Shown here: positions 44,637-53,758 of the stretch, piece after piece
Layout of the letters: every line of letters starts with the position of its first letter
Position numbering within the stretch: the first letter of the stretch is position 1
NCBI RefSeq assembly: GCF_004053875.1
Contig: NZ_SBIP01000001.1
Coordinates: forward strand, 930,001-994,000
Direction: 5' to 3'
From: Neorhizobium lilium
Lineage (GTDB): Bacteria; Pseudomonadota; Alphaproteobacteria; Rhizobiales; Rhizobiaceae
DNA length: 64,000 nt
The notes under the pieces: model-generated
What the model was told of the DNA's origin: nothing
Database searches by the model: none
The model's input: only the letters and a program-made list of their open reading frames with translations
Translations under genes and position numbers: made by a program

Positions 44637-45542
44637 ATGAAATATGATCTGAATCTCTTGCCTGTTTTCCTGGCCCTCATGAAGGAGCGCAGCGTAACGC
44701 GAGCCGCCAACCGGCTTGGCATTACGCAGCCAGCGCTTTCGAACTCATTGAACCGGCTGCGCGACATGTTGAAGGATCCGCTGTTCATCCGCGAGCGATA
44801 CGGCATCAGACCGACACAACTGGCGGAAGAAATCGCGCCGACTATAGAGGCAGCCCTGGCCCAACTCGACGATCTGATCGTCCATCAGCAAGATTTTGAG
44901 CCGGGAAATGCGGAGCGCTTGTTCATGATCGCGCCCAACAGCTATGTCGAACTGGTCCTGATGCCTCCGTTGGTCGCTAGGCTGCGCGAGCTTGCGCCAG
45001 GCATTAAGCTTCGCTTGACGCCCTTTGGCAACGATCTTGCTGAGACCGGCGTGATATCTGGAACAACGGCCATGGTGCTTGGAAGGGTTATCGACCCACC
45101 TGACAACCTCGTCGTTCAACACCTGATGGACGACGGGCTAGAATGTATCGTACGGCGGGACCATCCACACGTCGCCGATCTCCTCACGCGGGATCTTTAT
45201 GAGAGCCTGAGACACGTCAATGTTCTTCCGCCTGGGCGAATACGGGCGGGTGTTTTCCAGGCTCTGGGGCAGCAGAATCTCAAGCGCGAGGTTGCCGTTT
45301 CCGTCACGCACTTCCTCGCGGTTCCGGAGATGATCGCTGTTACCGACTACTGCGCAACTCTGCCCCGACTGATTTGTCGCTGGCTAGAACGCGACCCCCG
45401 GCTCAAGGTGGTACCAGCGCCAGTCGACCTCGGAACGTTCCCGGTCGAAATGGCTTGGCATGTCCGCTATCGTCACGATCCCGCGCATCGCTGGCTCAGA
45501 GGCGTGGTGAGCGAGCTCGCCAAGTCTCTAACAACCTTATGA
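44637..45542 (+). CDS. LysR family transcriptional regulator
   Basis: A 301-aa regulator with the LysR HTH in MKERSVTRAANRLGITQPAL and SNSLNRLRDMLKDPLF, then a periplasmic-binding-like effector domain. The beginning KYDLNLLPVFLALM is typical of the NodD/SyrM-like branch. It is divergent from the DJ-1/PfpI-hydrolase pair, separated by 146 AT-rich base pairs, and is their likely activator. The inducer is unknown. Confidence 0.9.
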   Translation: MKYDLNLLPVFLALMKERSVTRAANRLGITQPALSNSLNRLRDMLKDPLFIRERYGIRPTQLAEEIAPTIEAALAQLDDLIVHQQDFEPGNAERLFMIAPNSYVELVLMPPLVARLRELAPGIKLRLTPFGNDLAETGVISGTTAMVLGRVIDPPDNLVVQHLMDDGLECIVRRDHPHVADLLTRDLYESLRHVNVLPPGRIRAGVFQALGQQNLKREVAVSVTHFLAVPEMIAVTDYCATLPRLICRWLERDPRLKVVPAPVDLGTFPVEMAWHVRYRHDPAHRWLRGVVSELAKSLTTL

Positions 45543-45730
45543 GAACGGCGTAGCCGCCCCCCGCCGCAAGGTGCACCTGTCAGTCAAGCATCCATTCTCA
45601 CTGATGCGCCAAACGCCGCAAACCGCATGCACGCGACGACCGACCAGCTTCTTCATTGGAAGCTGCAATGACCTTAAGCGGCCCCAGCAAGCAGGTCGGC
45701 CGCAGTCGCCCCGCGACCCGGTAGATCACG

Positions 45731-46114
45731 TTAATCCCCGTGCCGAGCATCATAGTTCCGTCTCGCCACTTCGAGATCGTCCAGATGGTTGATCGACCAG
45801 TCGTACACGGCTCCGAACGGAACTTGCAGCGTCTTTCCCAGCGGCGTGATCGAATATTCCACGGCGACCGGGGACGTGGCTAGAACCCGGCGGGCGATCA
45901 GGCCGTTGCGCTCGAGCCGTCGTAGCGCTTGCGTCAAAGCCTTGTGCGTGACGCCTTCTAGCCGACGCCTCATCTCGTTGAAGCGAATGGGGCGGTCGCT
46001 CAGAAGGGTGAGAATCATGACCGCCCATTTATTGGCAACCTGATCAAAAAACGATCTTGCAGCGCAGTCCGCAAAGAAAACGGGATCGACGTCGGTCGGC
46101 ACGATATCCTCCAA
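45731..46114 (-). CDS. HxlR family transcriptional regulator
   Basis: A 127-aa winged-helix regulator: ANKWAVMILTLLSDRPIRFN, MRRRLEGVTHKALTQALRRL and YSITPLGKTL are the characteristic HxlR blocks. It has no Cys in the usual sensing position apart from one near the N-terminus (FADCAARS). A perfect inverted repeat sits 7 bp upstream of its start codon. It is divergent from a Tat-exported hydrolase at 46234, a likely target. Confidence 0.9.
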   Translation of the reverse strand: MEDIVPTDVDPVFFADCAARSFFDQVANKWAVMILTLLSDRPIRFNEMRRRLEGVTHKALTQALRRLERNGLIARRVLATSPVAVEYSITPLGKTLQVPFGAVYDWSINHLDDLEVARRNYDARHGD

Positions 46115-46120
46115 TATACC

Positions 46121-46140
46121 TACGCACTGTCAAGTGCGTA
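46121..46140. promoter_or_regulatory. HxlR operator, perfect inverted repeat
   Basis: TACGCACT and AGTGCGTA are exact inverse arms of 8 bp separated by GTCA. The site lies just upstream of the HxlR gene and 94 bp before the divergent hydrolase. Length and position fit autorepression by HxlR. Confidence 0.72.
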
Positions 46141-46233
46141 ATTGAACCTAAGTAGCCATCGTATATCTAAGAATCCGACTTGAAAAGCAGTTGGCCGTGC
46201 GTGTTGCGCGGCTCTAATGAATGGAGACAGACG

Positions 46234-47109
46234 ATGACTAATACAGATCTTTCACGGCGTAGCCTTTTGGGCTTTGTGGGCGGCGCGATTGCCATGGCGT
46301 CCCTGCCGGTCAACGCGATCGCTGCGACGCCGTCGCCTGTTAAGCTTTTTACGACGGAGTCCGGCAAGGGGCGCAACGTGATGCTGCTTCACGGATGGAC
46401 GGCGGAAGGGGAGGACTGGATTTGGCAGCTTCCGGTGCTGGAGCCGCGCTATCGTACCGTCACCGTCGATTTGCGCGGCCATGGCCGGTCGCCGGTGCCA
46501 CCGTCCGGGCACTATCTCCCGGGTGATTACGTTGCGGATATCGAGGCGTTGATTGCGGGCAGGTACAAGGGCGAACGGTTCATCTTGATCGGCCATTCGA
46601 TGGGTGGGCAGATCGCGGCCCGGTTGGCTGCCCGACGCCCTGACCTGATCGAGGCAGTGGTCTCCGTTGACGGATCGCTAGGCTTCTCGGCGGAAACCGT
46701 GTCGCTATTTGGCAAAGTTGCCCACGACCTACAAACCGGCGATCCCGCGACTGTCGCTCCGGCATTGTTCGAGAGCGTCTACGACAAGGCTACGCCCGCT
46801 GCGCTCCGGCGCTGGCACGCTCGCCGTGTTCAGGGAATGCCGGCCCATGTCGTGCGCGAATCATTTGGCCCGTTGTTCGTTGGACCCGATCAGGTCGGAA
46901 CGGGTGCGCAGAGCGAGCAGTTCCTGAAAAGTGTGAAAACGCCGTTCTACCACCTTTGTCGTGATCCGGAGCAGGCTCGACGGATGCAGCCGTGGTTTTC
47001 TCATTCTGCCTCCAAGGTCGAAGCCTGGGATCATGTCGGACACTGGGTCATGCAGGATCGCCCAGATGACGTGAACGCCGCGATAACGGCATGGATCGAT
47101 CAGATCTAA
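46234..47109 (+). CDS. Tat-exported alpha/beta hydrolase
   Basis: A 291-aa hydrolase with a twin-arginine signal (LSRRSLLGFVGGAIAMASL; cleavage near NAIAA, about residue 31). MLLHGWTAEGEDW forms the oxyanion region, IGHSMGGQIAARL holds the nucleophile Ser, and DHVGHWVMQD supplies the catalytic His. ATG 46234 follows GGAGACAG; the upstream TTG at 46180 is unlikely. Tat export suggests a folded periplasmic enzyme. It is divergent from the HxlR regulator, its likely controller. Confidence 0.85.
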   Translation: MTNTDLSRRSLLGFVGGAIAMASLPVNAIAATPSPVKLFTTESGKGRNVMLLHGWTAEGEDWIWQLPVLEPRYRTVTVDLRGHGRSPVPPSGHYLPGDYVADIEALIAGRYKGERFILIGHSMGGQIAARLAARRPDLIEAVVSVDGSLGFSAETVSLFGKVAHDLQTGDPATVAPALFESVYDKATPAALRRWHARRVQGMPAHVVRESFGPLFVGPDQVGTGAQSEQFLKSVKTPFYHLCRDPEQARRMQPWFSHSASKVEAWDHVGHWVMQDRPDDVNAAITAWIDQI

Positions 47110-47120
47110 TCGCGCCTTCA

Positions 47121-47604
47121 TTAAACACCCCGTAAACCGGTCCGCTGTCCCGTCCTACCGAAGGTTGGCGGTGTCGTCGAACTTACTCGGAGAAGCGGGC
47201 CTGAGTGCATTCCCTCCCCTCGGACAGGTGCAATGAGACGCAACATAAGGGCGTAGAGAAAGGCGACCCATGCGCCGACGTCGTGCGCCGCAAGGCCGTA
47301 GCGTTTGATGCCAAGGTGTGCGACGAGGGCATGGACACGCTCCGCGACGGTTTGCGTATCGTACCCGTCGAGCGGTCGGTCGCTGTCGCCTTGCCCTGGC
47401 GGGTCTATCCCGACGACGCGGTGGCGCACCCAACAGGGGCATGACGTACCGCCAGGCGAACCATGACTCGGGAAAGCCAGCGAGGAGGACGATGGTCTGG
47501 CCGACGTCTGCGCCGCCGATGACATAGTGAAGTCTGATGCCGTCGACCCGTTCGAAGTGATGTCGAAATCCAGTTGGCGCGGGCGGTAGGTTCAAGTCGT
47601 TCAA
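47121..47604 (-). pseudogene. Alpha/beta hydrolase (epoxide hydrolase-like), frameshifted and truncated
   Basis: The first frame has a good N-terminus: PTGFRHHFERVDGIRLHYVI, then VLLAGFPESWFAWRYVMPLL. The hydrolase pattern then jumps to another frame near 47425 and continues RHRVVGIDPPGQGDSDRPLD and YGLAAHDVGAWVAFLYALM, where Asp takes the nucleophile place. After about 47230 the similarity fades and the gene ends without the acid and His parts. The start is probably TTG 47604 after GGAG. With at least one frameshift and a lost C-terminus it cannot work. Confidence 0.75.
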
Positions 47605-47711
47605 TGTGTCTCCTTCGGGAATAAGGGGGCAGCAACCCACATTCACGCTAACGGATGTCAACGCGGCTGATGGTCGAGAATGGATGGTCAAAGAGACCAA
47701 GACGAAATCGG

Positions 47712-48146
47712 CTAGTCGAGAACTTTCAAAGCTGTTGCCACGAAGACTTCGGCGTTCGCAGTGCAGCTCCCGGTTTTTCCTAGAACGCGCATGCCATACA
47801 GGAGAGAAAGCAGCAGCTCGGCGACGGTGTCCGGATCGCTGGCAGATCCAATTGATCCGTCCTGCTGACCCTGCGAAATCAGACGAGCGATTAGCACCCT
47901 GCGATTGGAAATCTGCTCGCGCAACACAGCGCCAACATGGGAAAAATGGCCGAGCTCAACAATGCCACCAACGAGCAGGCAACCGAGCTTTCCTTCGTCG
48001 CCGCGGCTCAACCGGAGGCCTCGTAGGTAAACCAGGAATTCTGCTAACCGACAACAATTCTGGGTAAGTCTCCTAGCCAGAGATCGGACGTTCAGCCGCT
48101 TTCGGTTGTAGTCGCCTTGAACCATATCGAACGTCGACCTCTCCAT
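47712..48146 (-). pseudogene. TetR regulator, C-terminal fragment
   Basis: The last 100 or so residues read as a TetR ligand domain: GCLLVGGIVELGHFSHVGAV, LIARLISQGQQDGSIGSASD and DTVAELLLSLLYGMRVLGKT. No helix-turn-helix is found upstream; the start of the frame (YNRKRLNVRSLARRL) is not TetR-like. So this is a regulator that has lost its DNA-binding half. It follows the broken hydrolase gene and may once have controlled it. Confidence 0.65.
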
Positions 48147-48261
48147 ATTTCGAGCCGGTTATCGCTGGCTTCTCCCAGTTTGTGTTTCCTACAAGCCGAG
48201 TCCGTTGCCTTGCACGCGATCTAGGGCAAAGCTTGTGATGTCGGCCTTTGAGGCAGCGGCG

Positions 48262-48891
48262 CTAGTCAGCGAATGAGCGCTGTGGTGTCGTTGCCGTTTT
48301 GGGGCTTGCTCCCTGCAGGAACAGCGTGACAGCCGCCTCGATCAACGTCTTTGCCTCGTCTGCCGTTGGAGGTTTGGCAACCCCAAGGCCCGCGTCGCGC
48401 ATCGGTTCGGCAAACACCATCGACATCAGCATCCTTGCAGCAAGGACGGGATCATTCAGCGATAACTTTTTCGCTGCTACATAGGCTTGGAGATCACGTG
48501 CCAGGGGCTCGATGCCGAACATCGCGATAGCCGCGATATAAAGATTTGCCATTTCAGCAAACCGCGCACCCTCGCTCATGAACAGTCGATAGGAGGTAAT
48601 GCCCCTTGTGGAAAACGCCAGTTCCGCAAAGGCATGAAGATGGGCTGCGAGCCTTTCTCGAGGAGGCACATCGAGATCAAGAGGGCCGAGACTAACGAGC
48701 GTCGGGGCCATACTCGCATTCATGACAGCGTGAAGCAAATCCACCTTGGAATTGAAGTGCTTGTAGACCGTTTTTTTTGATATTCCGGCCGCCGTGGCGA
48801 TCCTGCCGACATTGGCCTGCTCATAGCCGCGAGCGAGAAACTCGCTCGTTGCCGCTTCGATAAGCCGTGATCTGGCGTCCGTGCCCTCCAT
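48262..48891 (-). CDS. TetR family regulator of the CYP102 operon
   Basis: A 209-aa regulator. The HTH is ANVGRIATAAGISKKTVYKH followed by FNSKVDLLHAV. ATG 48891 is chosen because GGAGGATAGG lies just before it; the frame is open to 48957. It is divergent from the P450 gene and a 22-bp palindrome lies between them. Bacterial CYP102 genes often sit beside a TetR repressor released by fatty acids (BM3R1 in Bacillus), so fatty-acid or hydrophobic inducers are plausible. Confidence 0.88.
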   Translation of the reverse strand: MEGTDARSRLIEAATSEFLARGYEQANVGRIATAAGISKKTVYKHFNSKVDLLHAVMNASMAPTLVSLGPLDLDVPPRERLAAHLHAFAELAFSTRGITSYRLFMSEGARFAEMANLYIAAIAMFGIEPLARDLQAYVAAKKLSLNDPVLAARMLMSMVFAEPMRDAGLGVAKPPTADEAKTLIEAAVTLFLQGASPKTATTPQRSFAD

Positions 48892-48918
48892 CCTATCCTC
48901 CAAAAAAACAATCCCCCA

Positions 48919-48940
48919 CTGGAAACCGATGGGTTTCCAG
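48919..48940. promoter_or_regulatory. TetR operator palindrome in the CYP102 promoter
   Basis: CTGGAAACC and GGTTTCCAG are exact 9-bp inverse arms separated by GATG. The site is 28 bp from the TetR start and 136 bp before the P450 start. Confidence 0.72.
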
Positions 48941-49075
48941 CCTATGTCATTACCCACTGCAGTTAATCGGAACGGGTGATCGGGTCAAACACCGCTCTCC
49001 CATCTCCTGTCCGAAGCGCAATGCCAACCATGTCGCAGGCCGACCGCCAAAGCGAACGTCTCGAGGAGCAGCACT

Positions 49076-52000
49076 ATGCCGAAGCTTGAGCCCATACCTC
49101 AGCCAAAAGGATTGCCGATCCTCGGTCATGTGACCTCCATCGATCCTGGCGCACCGATCCAGAGCCTGATGCGGCTGGCGCGAGATCTTGGACCGATCTA
49201 TCGCTTCGAGACCTTCGGGCGAGAAATCATCATCGTCAGCAGCCAGGAACTGACGGCCGAACTTTGTGACGAGAGCCGTTTTCGCAAAGCGTTGCACCCG
49301 CCGCTGCGGGAATTGCGGGCGGTCGCGAAGGACGGGTTGTTCACCGCTTATGACGAAGAACCGAACTGGGGAAAGGCGCATCGCCTGCTGATGCCCGCGT
49401 TCGGGCCGCTTGGGCTGCGCAATATGTTCGACCGGATGCTCGACGTGGCCGAACAGATGATGGTGCGCTGGGAGCGGTTCGGTGCGGGCGCAGAGATCGA
49501 TGTCGCCGACAATATGACCCGGCTGACGCTCGATACGATCGCGCTTTGCGCTTTCGATTACCGCTTCAACAGTTTTTACCAGAACGAAATGCACCCATTC
49601 GTTGCAGCCATGACCGGCGCGCTGGAGGAAGGGGCCGACCGCTCGCGACTTCCTCAAGGCGCCTCGAAGCTGATGTTGCTGCGCAATCGCCGTTTCGAAG
49701 CCGACACGAAGACTTTGCGACAGGTCGCCGATCGCCTGATCGAAGAACGGCTGGGCGATCCGAGGCTTGGAGAGCGCGGCGACCTCCTGGACGTGATGCT
49801 GACGGCAAAGGACAAGGAAACAGGGGAAACGCTGAGCCGGGAAAATATTGGCTACCAGATGATCACCTTCCTTGTCGCGGGCCATGAAACGACAAGCGGC
49901 CTGCTGAGCTTCGCAAGTTTTCTGCTGCTTAAAAATCCGGAGGTGTTGACCAGGCTTCGCGCCCATGTGGATGGCGTGCTGGGAGGTGACACCCCGACAG
50001 TTCAGCACCTCGAGCGACTGAAATACGTCGAACAGGTTCTGATGGAGACGTTGCGGCTCTGGCCGACCGCCCCCGCCTTCGCGGTGCACCCCCTCCAGGA
50101 CACGACGATCGGTGGCAAATATGCCGTTAAGACCGATGATGTTCTCCTGGTCCTGTCTCCCATCTTGCACCGCGACCGCAAGGTCTGGGACGAGCCGGAG
50201 GCGTTTCGCCCGGAGCGCTTTACCCCGGAGAATGCCGAACAGCTGCCACCGCATGCCTGGAAGCCGTTTGGGAATGGGCAAAGAGCCTGCATCGGCCGCG
50301 GGTTTGCCATGCAGGAGGCAACGTTAGTGCTGGCGATGATGCTGCAACGCTTCGATATCGAGCTTGTCGACAGGAACTCTCAGCTTGTCGTCGGCGAATC
50401 CCTGACGCTGAAGCCGAAAGAACTTCGCATACGGGCGCGGCGCCGGGATATTCCGGCAGGTACGCCAATAAGCCGAGCCCCCATAGCTTCGGCCCGGCCT
50501 CTCTCCAGGCCGCAGGCAAACACGTCGATAGATCGCGGGCCGCTGCTTGTTCTTTACGGCAGCAACACCGGAACCTCGGAGTCGTTTGCGCAGAAGCTTG
50601 GAAGCGAGGCACAGGCGCGCGGTTACCAGGCGATCGTCGCAACTGCTGATGAATATGCGTCTGGTATTCCAGATGGCGTACCGCTGGTCGTGGTCACGGC
50701 GTCTTACGAAGGCCAGCCTCCGGACAATGCAGGGCAATTCCTTGCCTGGGCGGAAGCCCTTCAGCCTGATGCGCTCAAGGGTCGCCCGGTCGCCGTGTTC
50801 GGCTGCGGCAATCGTCAATGGGCGCGCACCTGGCAGGCGGTTCCGAAGCGTGTAGAAGCGGCTCTCCTGCAGGCGGGAGCGATATCCATTCTCCCACGAG
50901 GCGAAGCCGACGCCGGGGGTGATCTGTTTGGCGCATTTGACGAGTGGATGGGGGCATTCTGGCCGGCTCTTGCCCGGGCTCTTGGTCAGGAAGCTCCGGA
51001 AGAAACGACCTCTACTGCAGCTATCGAAGTTGAAATCCGCAAAGGCGAGCGCGAACGGCTGTTGCGGCTGGAGGAACTGCAGCCGGGAACGGTCGTATCC
51101 AACACCGAACTCGTCGATATCACCAAGCCCGGGACGCGCTCCAAACGGCATGTGGAAATCAGACTGCCGAAGGGAATGTCGTACCAGACCGGCGATTACC
51201 TGGCGGTGCTTGCGCGCAATCCCGCAGACGTCGTGGCACGGGTGCTCCGCAGGTTTGGCTTGAGTGAAGATACCGAGCTCGTCCTGCACGGCTCGCCCGG
51301 GGCGTCTTCTTCCCTTCCGCTCGACAAACCGATCACCGCAGGCGAGTTGTTTGCAAACTATGTCGAGTTGCAGCTGCCGGTGACGGAAGCGCAGGTGCGA
51401 ATGGTGGTGGAGGCCATTTCGTGTCCGCCAGAACGGCGGGAGGCGGAGCGGCTTGCCGATCCTGGCGTCTACAAGGCAGAGCTGCTTGCAAAGCGGGTCA
51501 GCCTGCTCGAACTCACCGAGCGCTTCATGTCGGCTGACTTGCCCCTGGGCAAGTTCCTGGCCGCCCTGCCGCCTATGAAGGTTCGCCTTTACTCGATCGC
51601 CTCGTCACCACTGGTAGCGCCCGATGTCTGCTCCTTGACGCTCTCCGTTCTCGATGCGCCGGCGTTATCGGGCAACGGTCAGTTCAAGGGCGTTACCTCG
51701 ACCTTCCTGGCGGAGGCGCAGACGGGCGATCCTGTTACGGTCGCGGTTCGCCCCAGCCAGCGCGGTTTCCGCCCCCCGGAAGATAACTCCGTTCCGATCG
51801 TGATGGTGTGTGCCGGAAGTGGCATCGCGCCGTTTCGAGGCTTCCTGCAGGAGCGGGCTGCGCGCAAGGCAGCAGGTGCGCGGACAGGTCCAGCTTTACT
51901 CTTCTTCGGCATCCGCGATCCGGAAACGGACTATCTGCACCGACGGGAACTTGAGGCCTGGGAAGAGGATGGCGTGGTGTCCGTCCACCTCGCCTGCTCC

Positions 52001-52246
52001 GGTTCATCGAAGGCCCAATATGTTCAAGATCGGATCTGGGAGGATCGCAAGCAGGTCGAAGACCTATTCCGGCAGGGTGCGCATGTTTATGTCTGCGGCG
52101 ACGGCGAGAAGATGGCGCCCGCGGTGCGGGATGCATTCCTCAACATTTATCGTGAGACAACGGGCGCTTCGTCCGAGGAGGCACAGGCATGGGCCGACCG
52201 GATAGAGCGCGAGTCCGTGCGGTATGTCGCCGATGTGTTCAGCTGA
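49076..52246 (+). CDS. Self-sufficient cytochrome P450/NADPH reductase (CYP102, P450 BM3-type)
   Basis: A 1056-aa fusion that hydroxylates or epoxidises fatty-acid-like substrates using NADPH. The heme domain (about 1-455) has the I-helix AGHETTSG near 268-275, ExxR in LMETLRLWPTAPAF, and the heme loop FGNGQRACIG with Cys405. The linker leads to an FMN domain starting VLYGSNTGTSESFAQ (about 490). The FAD/NADPH reductase has RLYSIASS, CAGSGIAPFRGF and VCGDGEKMAP, ending RYVADVFS where BM3 has a Trp. The active-site Phe87 of BM3 is kept (DGLFTAY) and the GR of Arg47 is kept, but Tyr51 appears replaced by Ile. GAGGAG precedes ATG 49076. Confidence 0.96.
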   Translation: MPKLEPIPQPKGLPILGHVTSIDPGAPIQSLMRLARDLGPIYRFETFGREIIIVSSQELTAELCDESRFRKALHPPLRELRAVAKDGLFTAYDEEPNWGKAHRLLMPAFGPLGLRNMFDRMLDVAEQMMVRWERFGAGAEIDVADNMTRLTLDTIALCAFDYRFNSFYQNEMHPFVAAMTGALEEGADRSRLPQGASKLMLLRNRRFEADTKTLRQVADRLIEERLGDPRLGERGDLLDVMLTAKDKETGETLSRENIGYQMITFLVAGHETTSGLLSFASFLLLKNPEVLTRLRAHVDGVLGGDTPTVQHLERLKYVEQVLMETLRLWPTAPAFAVHPLQDTTIGGKYAVKTDDVLLVLSPILHRDRKVWDEPEAFRPERFTPENAEQLPPHAWKPFGNGQRACIGRGFAMQEATLVLAMMLQRFDIELVDRNSQLVVGESLTLKPKELRIRARRRDIPAGTPISRAPIASARPLSRPQANTSIDRGPLLVLYGSNTGTSESFAQKLGSEAQARGYQAIVATADEYASGIPDGVPLVVVTASYEGQPPDNAGQFLAWAEALQPDALKGRPVAVFGCGNRQWARTWQAVPKRVEAALLQAGAISILPRGEADAGGDLFGAFDEWMGAFWPALARALGQEAPEETTSTAAIEVEIRKGERERLLRLEELQPGTVVSNTELVDITKPGTRSKRHVEIRLPKGMSYQTGDYLAVLARNPADVVARVLRRFGLSEDTELVLHGSPGASSSLPLDKPITAGELFANYVELQLPVTEAQVRMVVEAISCPPERREAERLADPGVYKAELLAKRVSLLELTERFMSADLPLGKFLAALPPMKVRLYSIASSPLVAPDVCSLTLSVLDAPALSGNGQFKGVTSTFLAEAQTGDPVTVAVRPSQRGFRPPEDNSVPIVMVCAGSGIAPFRGFLQERAARKAAGARTGPALLFFGIRDPETDYLHRRELEAWEEDGVVSVHLACSGSSKAQYVQDRIWEDRKQVEDLFRQGAHVYVCGDGEKMAPAVRDAFLNIYRETTGASSEEAQAWADRIERESVRYVADVFS

Positions 52247-52247
52247 A

Positions 52248-53372
52248 ATGAGAGACTATCAAGTGCCGGATCAAATCGCTTTTCCGTTTCTCTCATTGCG
52301 CCGGGTCGGTTGGGCTTTGCTCGCGCTTGTCTTCCTGGGCGGTTGTGCATCGCGGCCTGATCAACCAGCCATCGAGATTGGCGCGACCAGTCAACCGGTA
52401 GGCTCCACGGTGACCGTATTTGCGGCGACGACCCGATCCGTCAAAGAACAGAAAGGCTCCGTCGTCTATACAGCGGACAAGGCATTTGCCCTGAGCTACG
52501 CCCGGTTCAGGATTGCGGTTCCCGCGGCCAGCAAAGGCAAGGTCGGTTATAGCCTTTCTGGCTTCTCGGTTCTGGACCGCAAGATATTGACGCGGACGGA
52601 GTTTCTCGACCAGGTTCAGACACAGGCCTCGACCCGGAGCTCCATCGGCTTGCCGAGGATCGGTATCTACGTCCACGGTTTCAACAACAATTTTCCGGAG
52701 TCACTGTATCGTCTGGCTCAGATGAAGGAGGCGTCCGGTTCCGATGCCGTGCCGATCCTGTTCTCCTGGCCGTCCGAAGGGACTGTTGGCGGATATGGTG
52801 CGGACCGGGACTCTGTCACCTATTCGCGCGACTACCTTGCCGACCTTCTGCTTGACGTCACCAAAGGCCGTAGGCGCGGCGACGTGATCCTGCTGGGCCA
52901 CAGCATGGGAGCGTGGCTGACGGTGGAGGCTGTTCGCCAACTCAAACTCTCCGGCCATGACGAAACGCTTGCTCCTCTTCAGCTGGTTCTGGCAGCTCCC
53001 GATATCGACGAGCAAGTCTTCCGGCAGCAGATGAAGGTCATCGGAAAGCTACCGATCGCTCCGGTGATCCTGGTGACGAAGGATGACCGCGCGCTGGATA
53101 TATCGAGGCTTCTGGCAACGGACAGGCGGCGGCTTGGCTCGCTTTCCGTCGATAGTCCGGTGGTGCGCCAAGAAGCTCTCAAGGAGGGAGTGCAGATTAT
53201 CGACATCTCCGAACTGACATCGATCGATCCACTCAATCACGACCGGTACCAAGGTCTTGCACCTCTCTTTCAGCAGCTAATGTCGAGGCGGATCGGTGAG
53301 AGCAAACTGAAGCAGCCGGGCTCGTTCGAACTGGCGCGTGGCGCCGCCATCGTTCCAGCAGCATCGGAATAG
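52248..53372 (+). CDS. Lipoprotein alpha/beta hydrolase (DUF900 family)
   Basis: A 374-aa protein with a lipoprotein signal: WALLALVFLGGCASRP with lipobox Cys near residue 33. DUF900 features follow: TVFAATTRS, GIYVHGFNNNFPESLYRLAQ, and the nucleophile elbow LLGHSMGAWLTVEA. The catalytic Asp and His are probably in APDIDEQVF and SIDPLNHDRY. Family members are membrane-attached esterases of unknown substrate. ATG 52248 lies 1 bp after the P450 stop; an in-frame ATG at 52224 inside the P450 end is possible. It is probably co-transcribed with the P450. Confidence 0.85.
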   Translation: MRDYQVPDQIAFPFLSLRRVGWALLALVFLGGCASRPDQPAIEIGATSQPVGSTVTVFAATTRSVKEQKGSVVYTADKAFALSYARFRIAVPAASKGKVGYSLSGFSVLDRKILTRTEFLDQVQTQASTRSSIGLPRIGIYVHGFNNNFPESLYRLAQMKEASGSDAVPILFSWPSEGTVGGYGADRDSVTYSRDYLADLLLDVTKGRRRGDVILLGHSMGAWLTVEAVRQLKLSGHDETLAPLQLVLAAPDIDEQVFRQQMKVIGKLPIAPVILVTKDDRALDISRLLATDRRRLGSLSVDSPVVRQEALKEGVQIIDISELTSIDPLNHDRYQGLAPLFQQLMSRRIGESKLKQPGSFELARGAAIVPAASE

Positions 53373-53376
53373 CACC

Positions 53377-53757
53377 ATGGCCGCAGCTACAACCGACCGC
53401 TTCCAAGCCAAAGCCCTCGTCGTCGAGTGCCGTTCGGACTACGCGCTCGATTACGAGCTCATGCTGAACGGCTACGGATACGACGTGGTGTTTGCGCCAG
53501 GAGCCGCAGCCGCCGGTCTGGCAGTGCTTGAATATCCGGAGATTGCACTCGCTCTCATCGATGCCGATACGGTTGAAACCGCGCGGTGCCTCGATGTCAT
53601 CGGTGGCATCCGCGCAATCCCGATCGTCGTGATTGCCTCTCCGGAAGTGCTCAATGCGGAAGCAATCCCCTCCAATGTCCGGATATGCCGGAAGCCGATC
53701 GTGATCCGCGAGGTCGAGCGCCTGGTGACTGGGATAATCAACGAGAAGGAGACGTAA
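53377..53757 (+). CDS. Stand-alone receiver-like protein
   Basis: A 126-aa protein that folds as a response-regulator receiver: the first strand ALVVECRSD, the phospho-acceptor strand LALIDADTVETARCL, PIVVIASPEV, and CRKPIVIREVERLV with the conserved Lys-Pro. It lacks an output domain. The acidic pair at the end of the first strand is reduced to a single Glu-Cys, so phosphorylation is doubtful. It lies 4 bp after the lipoprotein hydrolase gene, inside the CYP102 operon. Its role there is unknown. Confidence 0.7.
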   Translation: MAAATTDRFQAKALVVECRSDYALDYELMLNGYGYDVVFAPGAAAAGLAVLEYPEIALALIDADTVETARCLDVIGGIRAIPIVVIASPEVLNAEAIPSNVRICRKPIVIREVERLVTGIINEKET

Positions 53758-53758
53758 T

